This document shows positions 36,066-45,383 of a stretch of 64,000 nucleotides of DNA, in pieces (within the stretch, counting starts at the first letter, position 1; each line of letters opens with the position of its first letter). The stretch lies in contig NZ_CP068023.1 of assembly GCF_016695175.1 (NCBI RefSeq), positions 2,371,501 to 2,435,500 on the forward strand. Reading direction: 5' to 3'. The position numbers and the translations under genes were made by a program. Source of the DNA: Pseudoalteromonas sp. GCY. GTDB lineage: Bacteria; Pseudomonadota; Gammaproteobacteria; Enterobacterales; Alteromonadaceae. The notes under the pieces are model-generated. The model worked only from the letters and a program-made list of their open reading frames with translations, was not told where the DNA came from and searched no databases.

Positions 36066-37790
36066 ATGCAAGCACAGCAGTTAGCAGAGCGAATTTTATC
36101 AGGTTTTCAAAACCACTATCACGCATTTGTAAAAATTACCAAACTGGCACCCATCGCTTTTGCTTCTCAAAATTGGGGAGAGATAGAGCGAATAAGTAAA
36201 GCGAGGATCAGCCAATACGATAGTAAAGTTGATGAAACCGCACAGAAGTTAATACAACTCTATGGCTCGACGCAACTGGATGAATCGCTATGGTACCAAG
36301 TAAAACAGGCTTACCTTGAGCGTCTTACCTTTCACCCTCAACCAGAGCTTGCTGAAACTTTCTATAATTCAGTTTTTTGTCGCCTCTTTCACCGCCGATA
36401 TTACAATAGCGATTTCATTTTTGTTGAAACCCAACTTGCTAACGCCACGTCACTCCCTGTAGAAGCTGAGTATCGAAGTTATTTTCCAGTCGTCAATGGC
36501 CTCAAGCCCACCATCAAAAAAATCATTGAACACATTGACTTCCATTGTGAATTTGAAGATTTAGATAGAGATATTCGACTACTCGTTAAGGCGTTTCTTA
36601 AACAAGCACCTAACACGCATCATCAGGCGCATTTAATGCGCTTCGATATCCTCAGCGCACCTTTCTATCGTAATAAAGGCGCCTATATTGTCGGCCGAGT
36701 GGTATCTAAATCTGGTGTACAGCCGTTTATCATTTCGGTATTACACGCACAAACTGGGGGCTTACTGATTGATGCTCTACTTACCAACAGCTCGCAAATG
36801 CGGGTGATTTTTGGTTTTGCACGTGCTTACTTTTTAGTAGAGACCCATGCCCCATCAGCGCTAGTTAAGTTTTTAAATCAACTCATGCCAAATAAAACAA
36901 AGGCTGAGCTTTATAACGCCATCGGCTTTCATAAGCAGGGGAAAACCGAATTTTATCGTGAGTTTTTGCACCACTTGGCTAATTCCGAAGAACAATTTGA
37001 AGTCGCACCAGGTACACCCGGTATGGTGATGATGGTATTCACTCTGCCAAGCTTTCCCTATGTTTTTAAAGTGATCCGTGATCAATTTCCAGAAAGTAAG
37101 CCATTTACAAAAACAACCGTTCTAGAGCGCTACCAACTCGTAAAACGCCACGATCGCGTAGGTAGAATGGCAGATACGATTGAATATTCCGATGTGGTGA
37201 TCCCACTTGCACGTATTTCACCAGCCCTTTATCAGCTATTGCTGGACTCTATCTCTCAAAGTATTCGTATTGAGGGGGATAATATGGTGATAAAGCACTT
37301 GTACATTGAGCGCCGCATGACACCGCTCAACCTCTTTGTACAGCAAGCCGATAAAGAAACGTGCGAACAAGTCATTAGAGATTACGGCTATGCACTCAAA
37401 GAAATGCTCGCTGTAAACATTTTTCCAGGAGACATGCTGTTAAAAAACTTTGGCGTGAGTAAACACCATAGAGTTATCTTCTATGACTATGATGAAGTGC
37501 AATATCTCACAGAAATGAACTTTAGAGCGCTGCCAAAACAAGGGCTTGATAATATGTACGACTCTGGAGATATTTCCAGTGCACCACAAGACGTCTTTCC
37601 TGAACAGTTGTGTACATTTGTTCTGACAAATCCTACACTAAAGGAAATGTTTCTGCGCCATCATGCTGATTTGGCTGAGGTGTTGTTTTGGCAGCAAGCA
37701 CAACGAGATATTCGTGAGAGAGTCGTAAGACATATTTACCCTTATCCACATGAAAATCGCTTTCTCCAAGATGCCAAAAAAGAAGAATAA
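36066..37790 (+). CDS. aceK: AceK, isocitrate dehydrogenase kinase/phosphatase
   Basis: A 574-residue AceK, about the length of E. coli AceK. The ATP-binding loop APGTPGMVMMVFTLPSFPYVFKVI and the DYDEVQYLTEMNF metal-binding segment are conserved, as is ERRMTPLNLF. It switches isocitrate dehydrogenase off and on by phosphorylation, sending carbon into the glyoxylate shunt during growth on acetate or fatty acids. Here the gene is not linked to aceA or aceB, unlike in E. coli. The LysR gene follows after 16 bases. Confidence 0.94.
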   Translation: MQAQQLAERILSGFQNHYHAFVKITKLAPIAFASQNWGEIERISKARISQYDSKVDETAQKLIQLYGSTQLDESLWYQVKQAYLERLTFHPQPELAETFYNSVFCRLFHRRYYNSDFIFVETQLANATSLPVEAEYRSYFPVVNGLKPTIKKIIEHIDFHCEFEDLDRDIRLLVKAFLKQAPNTHHQAHLMRFDILSAPFYRNKGAYIVGRVVSKSGVQPFIISVLHAQTGGLLIDALLTNSSQMRVIFGFARAYFLVETHAPSALVKFLNQLMPNKTKAELYNAIGFHKQGKTEFYREFLHHLANSEEQFEVAPGTPGMVMMVFTLPSFPYVFKVIRDQFPESKPFTKTTVLERYQLVKRHDRVGRMADTIEYSDVVIPLARISPALYQLLLDSISQSIRIEGDNMVIKHLYIERRMTPLNLFVQQADKETCEQVIRDYGYALKEMLAVNIFPGDMLLKNFGVSKHHRVIFYDYDEVQYLTEMNFRALPKQGLDNMYDSGDISSAPQDVFPEQLCTFVLTNPTLKEMFLRHHADLAEVLFWQQAQRDIRERVVRHIYPYPHENRFLQDAKKEE

Positions 37791-37806
37791 TACAAAGGAA
37801 AACTGA

Positions 37807-38745
37807 GTGAACATTAGTAAAATTGACCTTAACCTGCTGGTTTACCTCGATACCTTACTTCGAGAATGCAATGTAACACGTGCCGCAAACCAGTTAAGCA
37901 TTACCCAACCGGCAATGAGTAATGGTCTTAAGCGTCTCAGAAACCTCTTTAATGACCCCATTTTAGTGCGTACCAGTGAAGGCATGGTGCCAACAGAGCG
38001 CGCGCTTGAGCTGCAGCCTGTGATCCGTGGCATACTCATGACTTTGGAAGAAACCTTGGCCCCTAACAGGGAGTTTGAAGCGGCGAGTAGTAATCGAGTA
38101 TTTAGGATTATGGCCAGTGACTATGCTGCGAGTACGCTTGCACCGAAACTCCTTACTAAACTTCATGAAGAAGCCCCAGATACGACCCTTGATATTCTCA
38201 CACCTAGTGATGTTACTTTTCATGATGTGGAAAATGGCAAGGTAGACATGGCAATTAACCGCTTCGAAAATCTACCACAATCGTTTCACCACAAACGGAT
38301 CTGGAAGGATAGTTTTTGCTGTCTCGTGAAATCCGACAATCCAGTTATTGCCAACTTTACGCTTGATGCCTATTTAAAGTCTCGCCATATTTGGGTAAGT
38401 AAAACCGGATTTGGTGTTGGGGTCGGAATGGATCCCGCAGATGTACAGAAGCTTGGCTGGGTTGACGAAGCGCTAGCTCACTTTGGAAAGCACAGAAACA
38501 TCGCAACTTTTACACGTAATTATCATGTTGCAATTCACTTGGCAAAAGAGCAGAACTTAATTGCAACATTGCCGTCAAAAGCCGCGAATATCTATCGTGA
38601 TGACCCGACCTTAGCGGTTCTGGAGCCGCCATTCCCTATTCCGCCGTTTGAGTTAGATATGATCTGGAGCCCGCTGTTACACCGCGATGCGAGTCATATT
38701 TGGTTGAGGCAAAAAATTGCTGAGGTAGCTGAAGAGCTAGCATAA
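37807..38745 (+). CDS. LysR-family transcriptional regulator
   Basis: A 312-residue regulator starting at GTG (37807), with AAGGA nine bases upstream. The HTH (LNLLVYLDTLLRECNVTRAANQLSITQPAMSNGLKRLRNLF) is followed by a substrate-binding domain (IMASDYAASTLAPKLLTKLHEEAPD). It is 16 bases after aceK in the same direction, so may be cotranscribed. Target genes are not evident. Confidence 0.88.
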   Translation: MNISKIDLNLLVYLDTLLRECNVTRAANQLSITQPAMSNGLKRLRNLFNDPILVRTSEGMVPTERALELQPVIRGILMTLEETLAPNREFEAASSNRVFRIMASDYAASTLAPKLLTKLHEEAPDTTLDILTPSDVTFHDVENGKVDMAINRFENLPQSFHHKRIWKDSFCCLVKSDNPVIANFTLDAYLKSRHIWVSKTGFGVGVGMDPADVQKLGWVDEALAHFGKHRNIATFTRNYHVAIHLAKEQNLIATLPSKAANIYRDDPTLAVLEPPFPIPPFELDMIWSPLLHRDASHIWLRQKIAEVAEELA

Positions 38746-38849
38746 CGATATAACTAACCAGCAGCTTTGCCTAGGTGCGCTTTTGAAATTGGTATCGCCA
38801 GCTAATTGAACTATCCTTTTATCTATATGCATAAAAGGTGCAATAGAGC

Positions 38850-39230
38850 ATGGCGAAATTCTCTTATAGAGCAACGGTTGATAGTAAAGAGAAACTTATC
38901 CACGCAGCCGCATACGGGGAATGCGTGGAAGCCAATATCATCGAGATGTACAAAAATTTAGGGCTTGCACTTAAGTCTAATCAGCTAAAGAGTTTAGTTA
39001 TCGACGTCTCTCAATTACATATCACCTACGACTACCCAAGCGTGCTAGCCGTTTTACAAAAACTCAATCAATTTGTCGATGGGATTGCTCTTGCCCGAGT
39101 TATCTCCCCCTCAGACACCAAAAGTGGATTAATTGAAGCATTTGCTGACAAGCACGGCTTAGCGATTAAGAACTTCGAGAACTACAACGACGCAGTGGCT
39201 TGGGTACATACCGTAAATGCAAAAACATAA
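38850..39230 (+). CDS. STAS/SpoIIAA-like hypothetical protein
   Basis: A 126-residue cytoplasmic protein. The pattern LVIDVSQLHITYDYPSVLAVLQKL followed by ARVISPSDTKSGLIEAFADKHGLAIKNFENYNDAVAWV has an alternating beta-alpha form as in STAS-like/SpoIIAA folds. I do not recognise a specific family, and no partner gene is adjacent. No function can be given. Confidence 0.7.
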   Translation: MAKFSYRATVDSKEKLIHAAAYGECVEANIIEMYKNLGLALKSNQLKSLVIDVSQLHITYDYPSVLAVLQKLNQFVDGIALARVISPSDTKSGLIEAFADKHGLAIKNFENYNDAVAWVHTVNAKT

Positions 39231-39352
39231 ATAAAATTAAGTGAATATTCAGAATAACGTCATGAAATCAGTGATATTATTTGCTGTTGGTCCATAACAG
39301 ATGGCCAATCATAAGCAATTTGTGAACAACCTTTATTTCATAATAGGGAACT

Positions 39353-39961
39353 ATGGAACACTATATCTCAACGTTCATTTTTTTCTTTGCGGTCATCGAC
39401 CCCATTGGCACTATTCCGGTATTTATTGCAACCACCACAGGCTTTGATATAGCCACAAAACGAAAAATAGCGGTTAAAGCAACACTGGTTGCTGCCATTG
39501 TGTTGCTGTTTTTTATTATTGCGGGCGAAATCATTTTAAACGCTATTGGTATTCCCCTACCTGCATTCGCGATTGCCGGTGGCATCGTACTGTTCATCTT
39601 TGCCATGACAATGATTTTTGGCGAGGGCAAGCCAAGTGAAGAGATTAAGTTAGACAGTAAAGCATCCGACATCGCTATTTTCCCTTTAGCGATGCCTTCT
39701 ATCGCAAGTCCTGGTGCAATGTTGGCAGCCGTTTTGCTTACTAAAAACAGCGAAAACAATGTATTTGAACAACTCCAAACGTCGTTTATTATGCTCAGCG
39801 TATTAGCTATCGTATTGATATTTTTACTGGTTGCAACAAAAATTCACCAATGGATTGGTGATAGTGGCGCAAGTATCGTCAGCCGAGTAATGGGACTTAT
39901 TTTAGCTTCAGTTGCAGTATCTAGTGTATTGGCGGGTATTAAAGAATATTTTATGTTGTAA
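39353..39961 (+). CDS. MarC-family membrane protein
   Basis: A 202-residue protein with six membrane helices. The start HYISTFIFFFAVIDPIGTIPVFIATT and the second-repeat block FPLAMPSIASPGAMLAAVLLT are the family signatures. MarC-family function remains unclear; antibiotic-resistance roles were not confirmed. A terminator follows. Confidence 0.87.
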   Translation: MEHYISTFIFFFAVIDPIGTIPVFIATTTGFDIATKRKIAVKATLVAAIVLLFFIIAGEIILNAIGIPLPAFAIAGGIVLFIFAMTMIFGEGKPSEEIKLDSKASDIAIFPLAMPSIASPGAMLAAVLLTKNSENNVFEQLQTSFIMLSVLAIVLIFLLVATKIHQWIGDSGASIVSRVMGLILASVAVSSVLAGIKEYFML

Positions 39962-39972
39962 TAGAGAGTAAC

Positions 39973-39993
39973 GAGAGGGTTAGCCCTCTCTTT
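39973..39993 (+). terminator. Terminator after the MarC gene
   Basis: GAGAGGG (39973-39979), loop TTAG, CCCTCTC (39984-39990), TTT. Confidence 0.7.
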
Positions 39994-40015
39994 CAACGCC
40001 AGCTCTCTTGCAATG

Positions 40016-40987
40016 TCATTGTTTCAGAATAAATTTCTTCACCGCTTTATTATGTTCAGTCAGCGTTTTCGAAAAGTGATGTCCACCATCTCCTGACGCA
40101 ACAAAGTAAAAGTATTCGGTTGTTGCTGGATTAAGTGCCGCATGGATAGCAGCACGAGACGGCATTGCGATGGGTGTCGGTGGCAAACCATCAATCCGAT
40201 AAGTGTTATATGGCGTCTTTTCAAGGATATCTTCACGTTTAATGTCACCATCAAAGTGCTCGCCAATACCATAAATAATGGTTGGATCTGTCTGTAAACG
40301 CATGCCCTTACGTAAGCGATTGATAAAAACGGAGGCTACTTTATCTCTTTCTGCGACTACGCCCGTTTCTTTCTCAATAATCGAAGCCAAGATCAAGGCT
40401 TCATAAGGCGTGTTTAAAGGAAGATCTGGCATTCTATTTTGCCATTCCTTTTCAAGCACACTCTGCATTTTTGTATGGGCACGTTTAAGTATGCGCAGCG
40501 CTGAGTCATTTCCATGATAGTGGTAGGTATCGGGGTACAACCATCCTTCAGCTGAACTTTGCGATATATTCAGTTGTGCTGTCAGCTTATCAATGTCTTG
40601 CGTTAAGTAGGGGGCGCTGAGGAGCTTGTTTTTGACTTCCCAAATGGGCATCCCTTCAATGATTGTAAAGCTAAAGTTGTGTTGTTCCCCGCGACTAATT
40701 TTGCTGATGGCATCTAGCACAGTTAGCCCTTTAAGATCGTAAAAGCCCGCTTGTAACGCGAATAACTTAGGCTCTAACTTACTATAAAGTTGATAAGGAA
40801 AGCAGTTAGATAATGCCTCGCTACGCTGCCATAGATGACATAGCTGATTAAATGTTTGCCCAGCCTTTATCTCAACTAATAACTCAGAGATATTAAGTGG
40901 TTCAAATTTAACCTTATTTATTTGTTGAGATAACCACCATGACGCTGCTGCTATCAAAAATGCGACTATGATAAACAGTTTTTTCAT
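40016..40987 (-). CDS. mltG: MltG, endolytic murein transglycosylase
   Basis: A 323-residue YceG-like enzyme with one N-terminal membrane segment. The catalytic Glu is in LASIIEKETGVVAERDKVASVF, and later motifs are RLQTDPTIIYG, NTYRIDGLPPTPI and YFYFVASGDGGHHFSKTLTEH. It cuts nascent glycan strands and terminates their elongation. It is 5 bases behind pabC and completes the same gene order as E. coli (fabF-pabC-mltG). Confidence 0.93.
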   Translation of the reverse strand: MKKLFIIVAFLIAAASWWLSQQINKVKFEPLNISELLVEIKAGQTFNQLCHLWQRSEALSNCFPYQLYSKLEPKLFALQAGFYDLKGLTVLDAISKISRGEQHNFSFTIIEGMPIWEVKNKLLSAPYLTQDIDKLTAQLNISQSSAEGWLYPDTYHYHGNDSALRILKRAHTKMQSVLEKEWQNRMPDLPLNTPYEALILASIIEKETGVVAERDKVASVFINRLRKGMRLQTDPTIIYGIGEHFDGDIKREDILEKTPYNTYRIDGLPPTPIAMPSRAAIHAALNPATTEYFYFVASGDGGHHFSKTLTEHNKAVKKFILKQ

Positions 40988-40992
40988 TTATA

Positions 40993-41766
40993 TTACTTCC
41001 CTAAAAACCGCCTTTTCAATTCATGTAAGTCGGCGATATCGAAATGTTTATTCTCAATTCTTACTACAGGTACCAACTGCATTAAGCTATTACAAATAAA
41101 TACACCATCAGCTGCTTTTAACTCGTCAAAAGCAATATTTTTGACCCTAATATCGTGTTTACTTTCAAGTGCGGTTAAAAACACGCCTTTAATGCCTGAG
41201 CCACTAAGATCTGGTGTATACAACTTGTTGTCTTTAATCATGATGATATTTGCCGCTGACGCTTCAATCACCATATCATTGATATCCGTCACAATGACAT
41301 CGTCGCAAACCAATGTCTGTGCATCTTGTTTAATAAGTACTTGTTCTAACCGATTCAGTGTCTTTAATCCAGCTAGTAACGGCTGAATACCCAGTTTTAC
41401 TCGGCTTAATGCGACCTCAATCCCATTCTGCTGCCAAGTTGTATAGTGTGAAGGAAAAGGTAATACCTGAATACTCACACTCGGCTGAGGCGTCTCAGGA
41501 GCTTGATAACCACGGCCTCCTTCCCCTCGAGTGATAAGGATCTTTAGCACCGCTTCCACTTTATCTTTAACTTGCTCTTGAACCAAAGACTCGATTTCGT
41601 CTAGTCGTAACTCAGGAAAGCCCAAGCGCAGCTGACATTCCACCAGTCGGTTTCTATGAAGTAGCCACAAATCAACATTTCCATCACGGACTAACGCAGT
41701 GGTAAAAAAGCCATCACCATAGGCCAACCCTCTGTCAGTGTTAGAAAAAAGCTGTTGATTATCCAC
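40993..41766 (-). CDS. pabC: PabC, aminodeoxychorismate lyase
   Basis: A 257-residue PLP fold-IV enzyme that splits aminodeoxychorismate to p-aminobenzoate and pyruvate for folate. Marks are RGLAYGDGFFTTA, the catalytic-lysine segment LAGLKTLNRLEQVLIK, and the E-A-S-A-A-N-I motif near residue 165. A GTG at 41766 is taken as start: it follows AAGGA by seven bases and puts the first motif at the usual distance. The longer ATG frame (from 41832) would begin inside the fabF terminator. Confidence 0.9.
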   Translation of the reverse strand: MDNQQLFSNTDRGLAYGDGFFTTALVRDGNVDLWLLHRNRLVECQLRLGFPELRLDEIESLVQEQVKDKVEAVLKILITRGEGGRGYQAPETPQPSVSIQVLPFPSHYTTWQQNGIEVALSRVKLGIQPLLAGLKTLNRLEQVLIKQDAQTLVCDDVIVTDINDMVIEASAANIIMIKDNKLYTPDLSGSGIKGVFLTALESKHDIRVKNIAFDELKAADGVFICNSLMQLVPVVRIENKHFDIADLHELKRRFLGK

Positions 41767-41798
41767 ATCACCTTCCTTTTTAAGGGTATCCAAAACAT

Positions 41799-41827
41799 AA
41801 AAAAACTCGGCAATGCCGAGCTTTTTT
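41799..41827 (-). terminator. fabF terminator
   Basis: CTCGGC (41806-41811), loop AAT, GCCGAG (41815-41820). On the minus strand it follows fabF and ends with seven T's. It lies before pabC, so pabC-mltG need readthrough or their own promoter. Confidence 0.8.
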
Positions 41828-41865
41828 ATCATAACCTACTTTGCTATCGGATTACCAAGGCTGAT

Positions 41866-43104
41866 CTACACCTTTTTAAATAGCAACGAACCGTTTGTTC
41901 CACCGAAACCAAACGAGTTACACAAAGTGTACTCCAGTTTCGCATCACGGGCAGTATGAGGCACATAATCTAAATCACAGCCTTCATCTGGGTTATCCAA
42001 GTTAATGGTCGGCGTTACTTTTTGGTCTTGCAGCGCAAGAATCGAAATAATTGATTCAACTGAGCCCGCAGCACCAAGTAAGTGACCCATCATTGATTTA
42101 GACGAGCTCACCATCACATCTTTTGCCGCAGAACCAAATACCGACTTAACAGCATGCGTCTCTGCAACGTCACCCGCTGGAGTGGAAGTGCCGTGTGCGT
42201 TGATATAGCCAACCTGCTCTGCATTGATCCCTGCGTCGTTCAATGCATTAACCATGGCTTGTGCAGCGCCAGCACCATTTTCTGGTGGTGATGTCATGTG
42301 ATATGCATCGCCACTCATACCAAAGCCAACCAGTTCAGCGTAGATCTTCGCACCGCGTGCTTTCGCATGCTCATACTCTTCCAGTACGATCACACCGGCT
42401 CCATCAGCTAGCACAAAACCGTCACGGTCTTTATCCCAAGGGCGAGAAGCCGCTTGCGGATCATCGTTACGCGTAGAAAGCGCACGAGCCGCGCTAAAAC
42501 CGCCCATACCAATTGGGGTTGACGCTTTTTCAGCACCGCCTGCTACCATCGCATCCGCGTCTCCGTATGCAATCATACGGGCCGCATGACCAATATTATG
42601 AAGGCCAGTTGTACATGCAGTAACAATCGAAATATTTGGACCTCTCAAGCCATGCATGATAGACAAGTGGCCAGAGATCATATTGATAATGGTAGAAGGA
42701 ACGTAAAACGGAGAAAGCTTGCGTGGACCGCTATTTAATAGCTTAACGTGGTTTTCTTCAATTAGCGTCAAACCACCAATACCAGAGCCAATGGCTACAC
42801 CAACTCTAGCGGCATTCTCTTCATTGACTTCAAGACCTGAGTCTTTTAATGCCTGTACACCTGCAGCGATACCATACTGGATGAAGACATCCATTTTCTT
42901 AGCATCTTTAGGGGAAATGTACTCAGTGACATCAAAGTCGTTAACTAAACCAGCAAACTTAGTTCCGAAACCTTCTGTGTCAAAATGCGTGATATTGCGA
43001 ATGCCACTACGGCCTTCTAATAAGCCCTGCCAGGTAGATGCAACATCATTACCCAGCGGCGTCAACATACCTAAGCCAGTTACTACGACTCGACGTTTAG
43101 CCAC
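41866..43104 (-). CDS. fabF: FabF, beta-ketoacyl-ACP synthase II
   Basis: A 412-residue elongating ketosynthase. The catalytic Cys is in [13 protein letters not shown], with His in [12 protein letters not shown] and MGHLLGAAG. It condenses acyl-ACP with malonyl-ACP and sets fatty-acid unsaturation in response to cold. The start is GTG at 43104, five bases behind GGAGG; a longer frame with TTG would overlap that site. Confidence 0.95.
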   Translation of the reverse strand: MAKRRVVVTGLGMLTPLGNDVASTWQGLLEGRSGIRNITHFDTEGFGTKFAGLVNDFDVTEYISPKDAKKMDVFIQYGIAAGVQALKDSGLEVNEENAARVGVAIGSGIGGLTLIEENHVKLLNSGPRKLSPFYVPSTIINMISGHLSIMHGLRGPNISIVTACTTGLHNIGHAARMIAYGDADAMVAGGAEKASTPIGMGGFSAARALSTRNDDPQAASRPWDKDRDGFVLADGAGVIVLEEYEHAKARGAKIYAELVGFGMSGDAYHMTSPPENGAGAAQAMVNALNDAGINAEQVGYINAHGTSTPAGDVAETHAVKSVFGSAAKDVMVSSSKSMMGHLLGAAGSVESIISILALQDQKVTPTINLDNPDEGCDLDYVPHTARDAKLEYTLCNSFGFGGTNGSLLFKKV

Positions 43105-43154
43105 GGTGTCCTCCAAAAAGGGATTATTATAATAATTGGGGGGTCTAGAAAGAG

Positions 43155-43178
43155 TTAGGGCAGCGAGTGCTGCCCTAA
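43155..43178 (-). terminator. Hairpin downstream of acpP
   Basis: TTAGGGCAGC (43155-43164), loop GAGT, GCTGCCCTAA (43169-43178). It lies 12 bases past the acpP stop on the minus strand; the T-tract is weak, so it may attenuate or protect the acpP message rather than stop it. Confidence 0.65.
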
Positions 43179-43190
43179 TAGAAAAGCTAG

Positions 43191-43427
43191 TTACTCAGCG
43201 TGAGCAGTAACGTAGTCGATAGCTGCCTGAACAGTAGTGATTTTCTCAGCTTCTTCATCAGGGATCTCTGTATCGAACTCTTCTTCTAGCGCCATTACAA
43301 GCTCAACAGTGTCTAGAGAGTCAGCACCTAAATCATCAACGAAAGACGCTTCTGATTTAACTTCTTCTTCTTTAACACCTAGTTGTTCAACAATAATTTT
43401 CTTTACGCGTTCTTGGATGTCGCTCAT
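43191..43427 (-). CDS. acpP: AcpP, acyl carrier protein
   Basis: A 78-residue protein, nearly identical in pattern to E. coli AcpP. The phosphopantetheine serine lies in [22 protein letters not shown]. It is strongly acidic and carries the growing acyl chain in fatty-acid synthesis. AAAGGAAAGAAG precedes the start. It has its own promoter (43479-43507). Confidence 0.97.
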   Translation of the reverse strand: MSDIQERVKKIIVEQLGVKEEEVKSEASFVDDLGADSLDTVELVMALEEEFDTEIPDEEAEKITTVQAAIDYVTAHAE

Positions 43428-43478
43428 TCTTCTTTCCTTTATTTAAACGCTACTGCGTTAATTTTCAGATTGCGGCGC

Positions 43479-43507
43479 AGTTTACGACGCATCATTCTGG
43501 GATTCAA
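43479..43507 (-). promoter_or_regulatory. acpP promoter
   Basis: On the minus strand TTGAAT (-35, 43507-43502) and TAAACT (-10, 43484-43479) with an optimal 17-base spacer, about 50 bases upstream of acpP. Confidence 0.65.
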
Positions 43508-43603
43508 GGATTGACCCGTACTTTTTTTTCTGGTCAAACCTGTTACAAAGCTTTGGATCTTTTTATCGCCTATTTTCGCGACGATTTCAAGTACGTTGTC
43601 GAC

Positions 43604-43637
43604 AAGATCACAAAAATTTCAATTGATTTGTGATCTT
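43604..43637 (-). terminator. Hairpin between fabG and acpP
   Basis: AAGATCACAAA (43604-43614) pairs perfectly with TTTGTGATCTT (43627-43637), loop of 12. It is 6 bases after the fabG stop on the minus strand. No T-run; possible terminator, attenuator or processing site. Confidence 0.6.
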
Positions 43638-43643
43638 AGCGGG

Positions 43644-44390
43644 TTAAACCATGTACATCGCACCATTTACGTGCAAAGTTTCACCAGAAACATAAGCTGC
43701 CGCATCTGATGCTAAATAAACCACAGCCGCTGCGATTTCTTCAGGCTGACCTAAACGACCTGCAGGTACATTCGCCAATGTTGCTGCTTTTTGCTCATCG
43801 GTTAGCTCATCAGTCATGTCTGTCTGAATGAAGCCCGGTGCTACAGTATTTACCGTAATACCACGAGATGCAACCTCACGCGCCAATGATTTTGTAAAAC
43901 CAATTACGCCCGCTTTTGCAGCAGCATAGTTAGCTTGACCCGCATTACCCATAGTGCCCACGACTGAACCAATGTTAATGATACGACCATTTTTCTTCTT
44001 CATCATTGGGCGAAGCACAGCTTTTGATAAGCGGAAAATGGATGACAAGTTAGTATCAATGATGTCATCCCACTCTTGATCTTTCATGCGCATCAGCAAG
44101 TTATCGCGAGTGATACCAGCATTGTTTACTAATACTTCGATATCACCTAAGTCTGCTTTGATTGCATCCAAAGTTGCTGCGATTGAGTCGGTATCTGTCA
44201 CGTTTAGCGCGTAACCTTTACCATTGTCGCCTAAGTACTCAGAAATACGCTCGGCACCAGACTCACTCGTTGCAGTACCTGCAACTTTTGCACCTTGTGC
44301 AACCATGGCGTTAGCGATTGCTTTACCAATACCACGGCTAGCCCCCGTTACTAGTACTACCTTACCTTCTAAAGAAAATAAATTACTCAT
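43644..44390 (-). CDS. fabG: FabG, 3-oxoacyl-ACP reductase
   Basis: A 248-residue SDR reducing 3-ketoacyl-ACP with NADPH. TGASRGIG, NNAG, the catalytic Ser in NIGSVVG and YAAAKAG are all present. The start at 44390 gives the usual MSNLFSLEGKVVLVTG; a longer frame would run over the end of fabD. It follows fabD by 13 bases. Confidence 0.95.
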   Translation of the reverse strand: MSNLFSLEGKVVLVTGASRGIGKAIANAMVAQGAKVAGTATSESGAERISEYLGDNGKGYALNVTDTDSIAATLDAIKADLGDIEVLVNNAGITRDNLLMRMKDQEWDDIIDTNLSSIFRLSKAVLRPMMKKKNGRIINIGSVVGTMGNAGQANYAAAKAGVIGFTKSLAREVASRGITVNTVAPGFIQTDMTDELTDEQKAATLANVPAGRLGQPEEIAAAVVYLASDAAAYVSGETLHVNGAMYMV

Positions 44391-44403
44391 AATGCTCTCG
44401 TTA

Positions 44404-45330
44404 TTATTCTGCTGCAGCAATGGCAGCTAAATCATTTACCGAAACACACGACACTGAGCGGTCGATGCGTTTGACAAGACCCGAAATCACTTTACCAGGG
44501 CCGAACTCAAAAGTTGTTGTAACACCCTCTTTCGCAACCGCTTGTACAGTTTCGGTCCATCTTACAGGACTATAAAGCTGACGAATAAGCGCATCCTTTA
44601 TTGCTGCAGCATCTTTTGCAACAGCAACGTCAACATTGTTGATCACATCAAACTTTGGCTCTGAAAATGCGAGTGCTTCCAGATCTTTTGCTAATTTATC
44701 AGCAGCAGGTTTCATTAATGCGCAATGAGATGGAACGCTGACTGCAAGCGGTAATGCGCGCTTAGCTCCTGCTTCTTTACAAGCTTCAGAGGCTCGATTT
44801 ACTGCTTCAACGTGGCCCGCAATCACCACTTGACCCGGTGAGTTGTAGTTTACCGGCGAAACAACGTCACCCTGTGCAGATTCGGCACACACCTTAGCAA
44901 TCACGTCATCATCTAAACCAATAATTGCCGCCATTGACCCCGTGCCAGCAGGAACTGCTTCTTGCATATATAAACCACGTTTTTCAACTAACTTAACAGC
45001 ATCAGTTAGGGTTAATACTTCTGCACACACTAATGCAGAGTATTCACCTAGACTATGGCCTGCTAGTGTCAATTCAGCTTCAACACCTTTCTCTTGCCAT
45101 GCTCTAAAGATAGCAACACTTGCGGTTAATAATGCCGGTTGAGTGCGGTGCGTTTGGTTTAATTCTTCTTCAGGACCATTTAGCACAAGTTCGGCTAAAT
45201 CGTAGCCTAATGCTTCTGACGCTTCAGCGAAAGTCGCTTTAACGATGTCAGAAGATGCTAATAATTCAGATAACATGCCCACGCTTTGTGAGCCCTGTCC
45301 TGGGAAAAATAATGCGATTTTTTGTGACAT
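44404..45330 (-). CDS. fabD: FabD, malonyl-CoA:ACP transacylase
   Basis: A 308-residue enzyme. The nucleophile Ser is in GHSLGEYSALV, the catalytic His in VPSHCALM, and FPGQGSQSVGML marks the N-terminus. It loads malonate onto AcpP. It directly follows plsX (53 bases), where E. coli has fabH. Confidence 0.95.
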   Translation of the reverse strand: MSQKIALFFPGQGSQSVGMLSELLASSDIVKATFAEASEALGYDLAELVLNGPEEELNQTHRTQPALLTASVAIFRAWQEKGVEAELTLAGHSLGEYSALVCAEVLTLTDAVKLVEKRGLYMQEAVPAGTGSMAAIIGLDDDVIAKVCAESAQGDVVSPVNYNSPGQVVIAGHVEAVNRASEACKEAGAKRALPLAVSVPSHCALMKPAADKLAKDLEALAFSEPKFDVINNVDVAVAKDAAAIKDALIRQLYSPVRWTETVQAVAKEGVTTTFEFGPGKVISGLVKRIDRSVSCVSVNDLAAIAAAE

Positions 45331-45383
45331 ATTGTGCTCTTATTTTCTCTGTTGTCGCCACGTCCTCATGTCACTTAGCAGTG

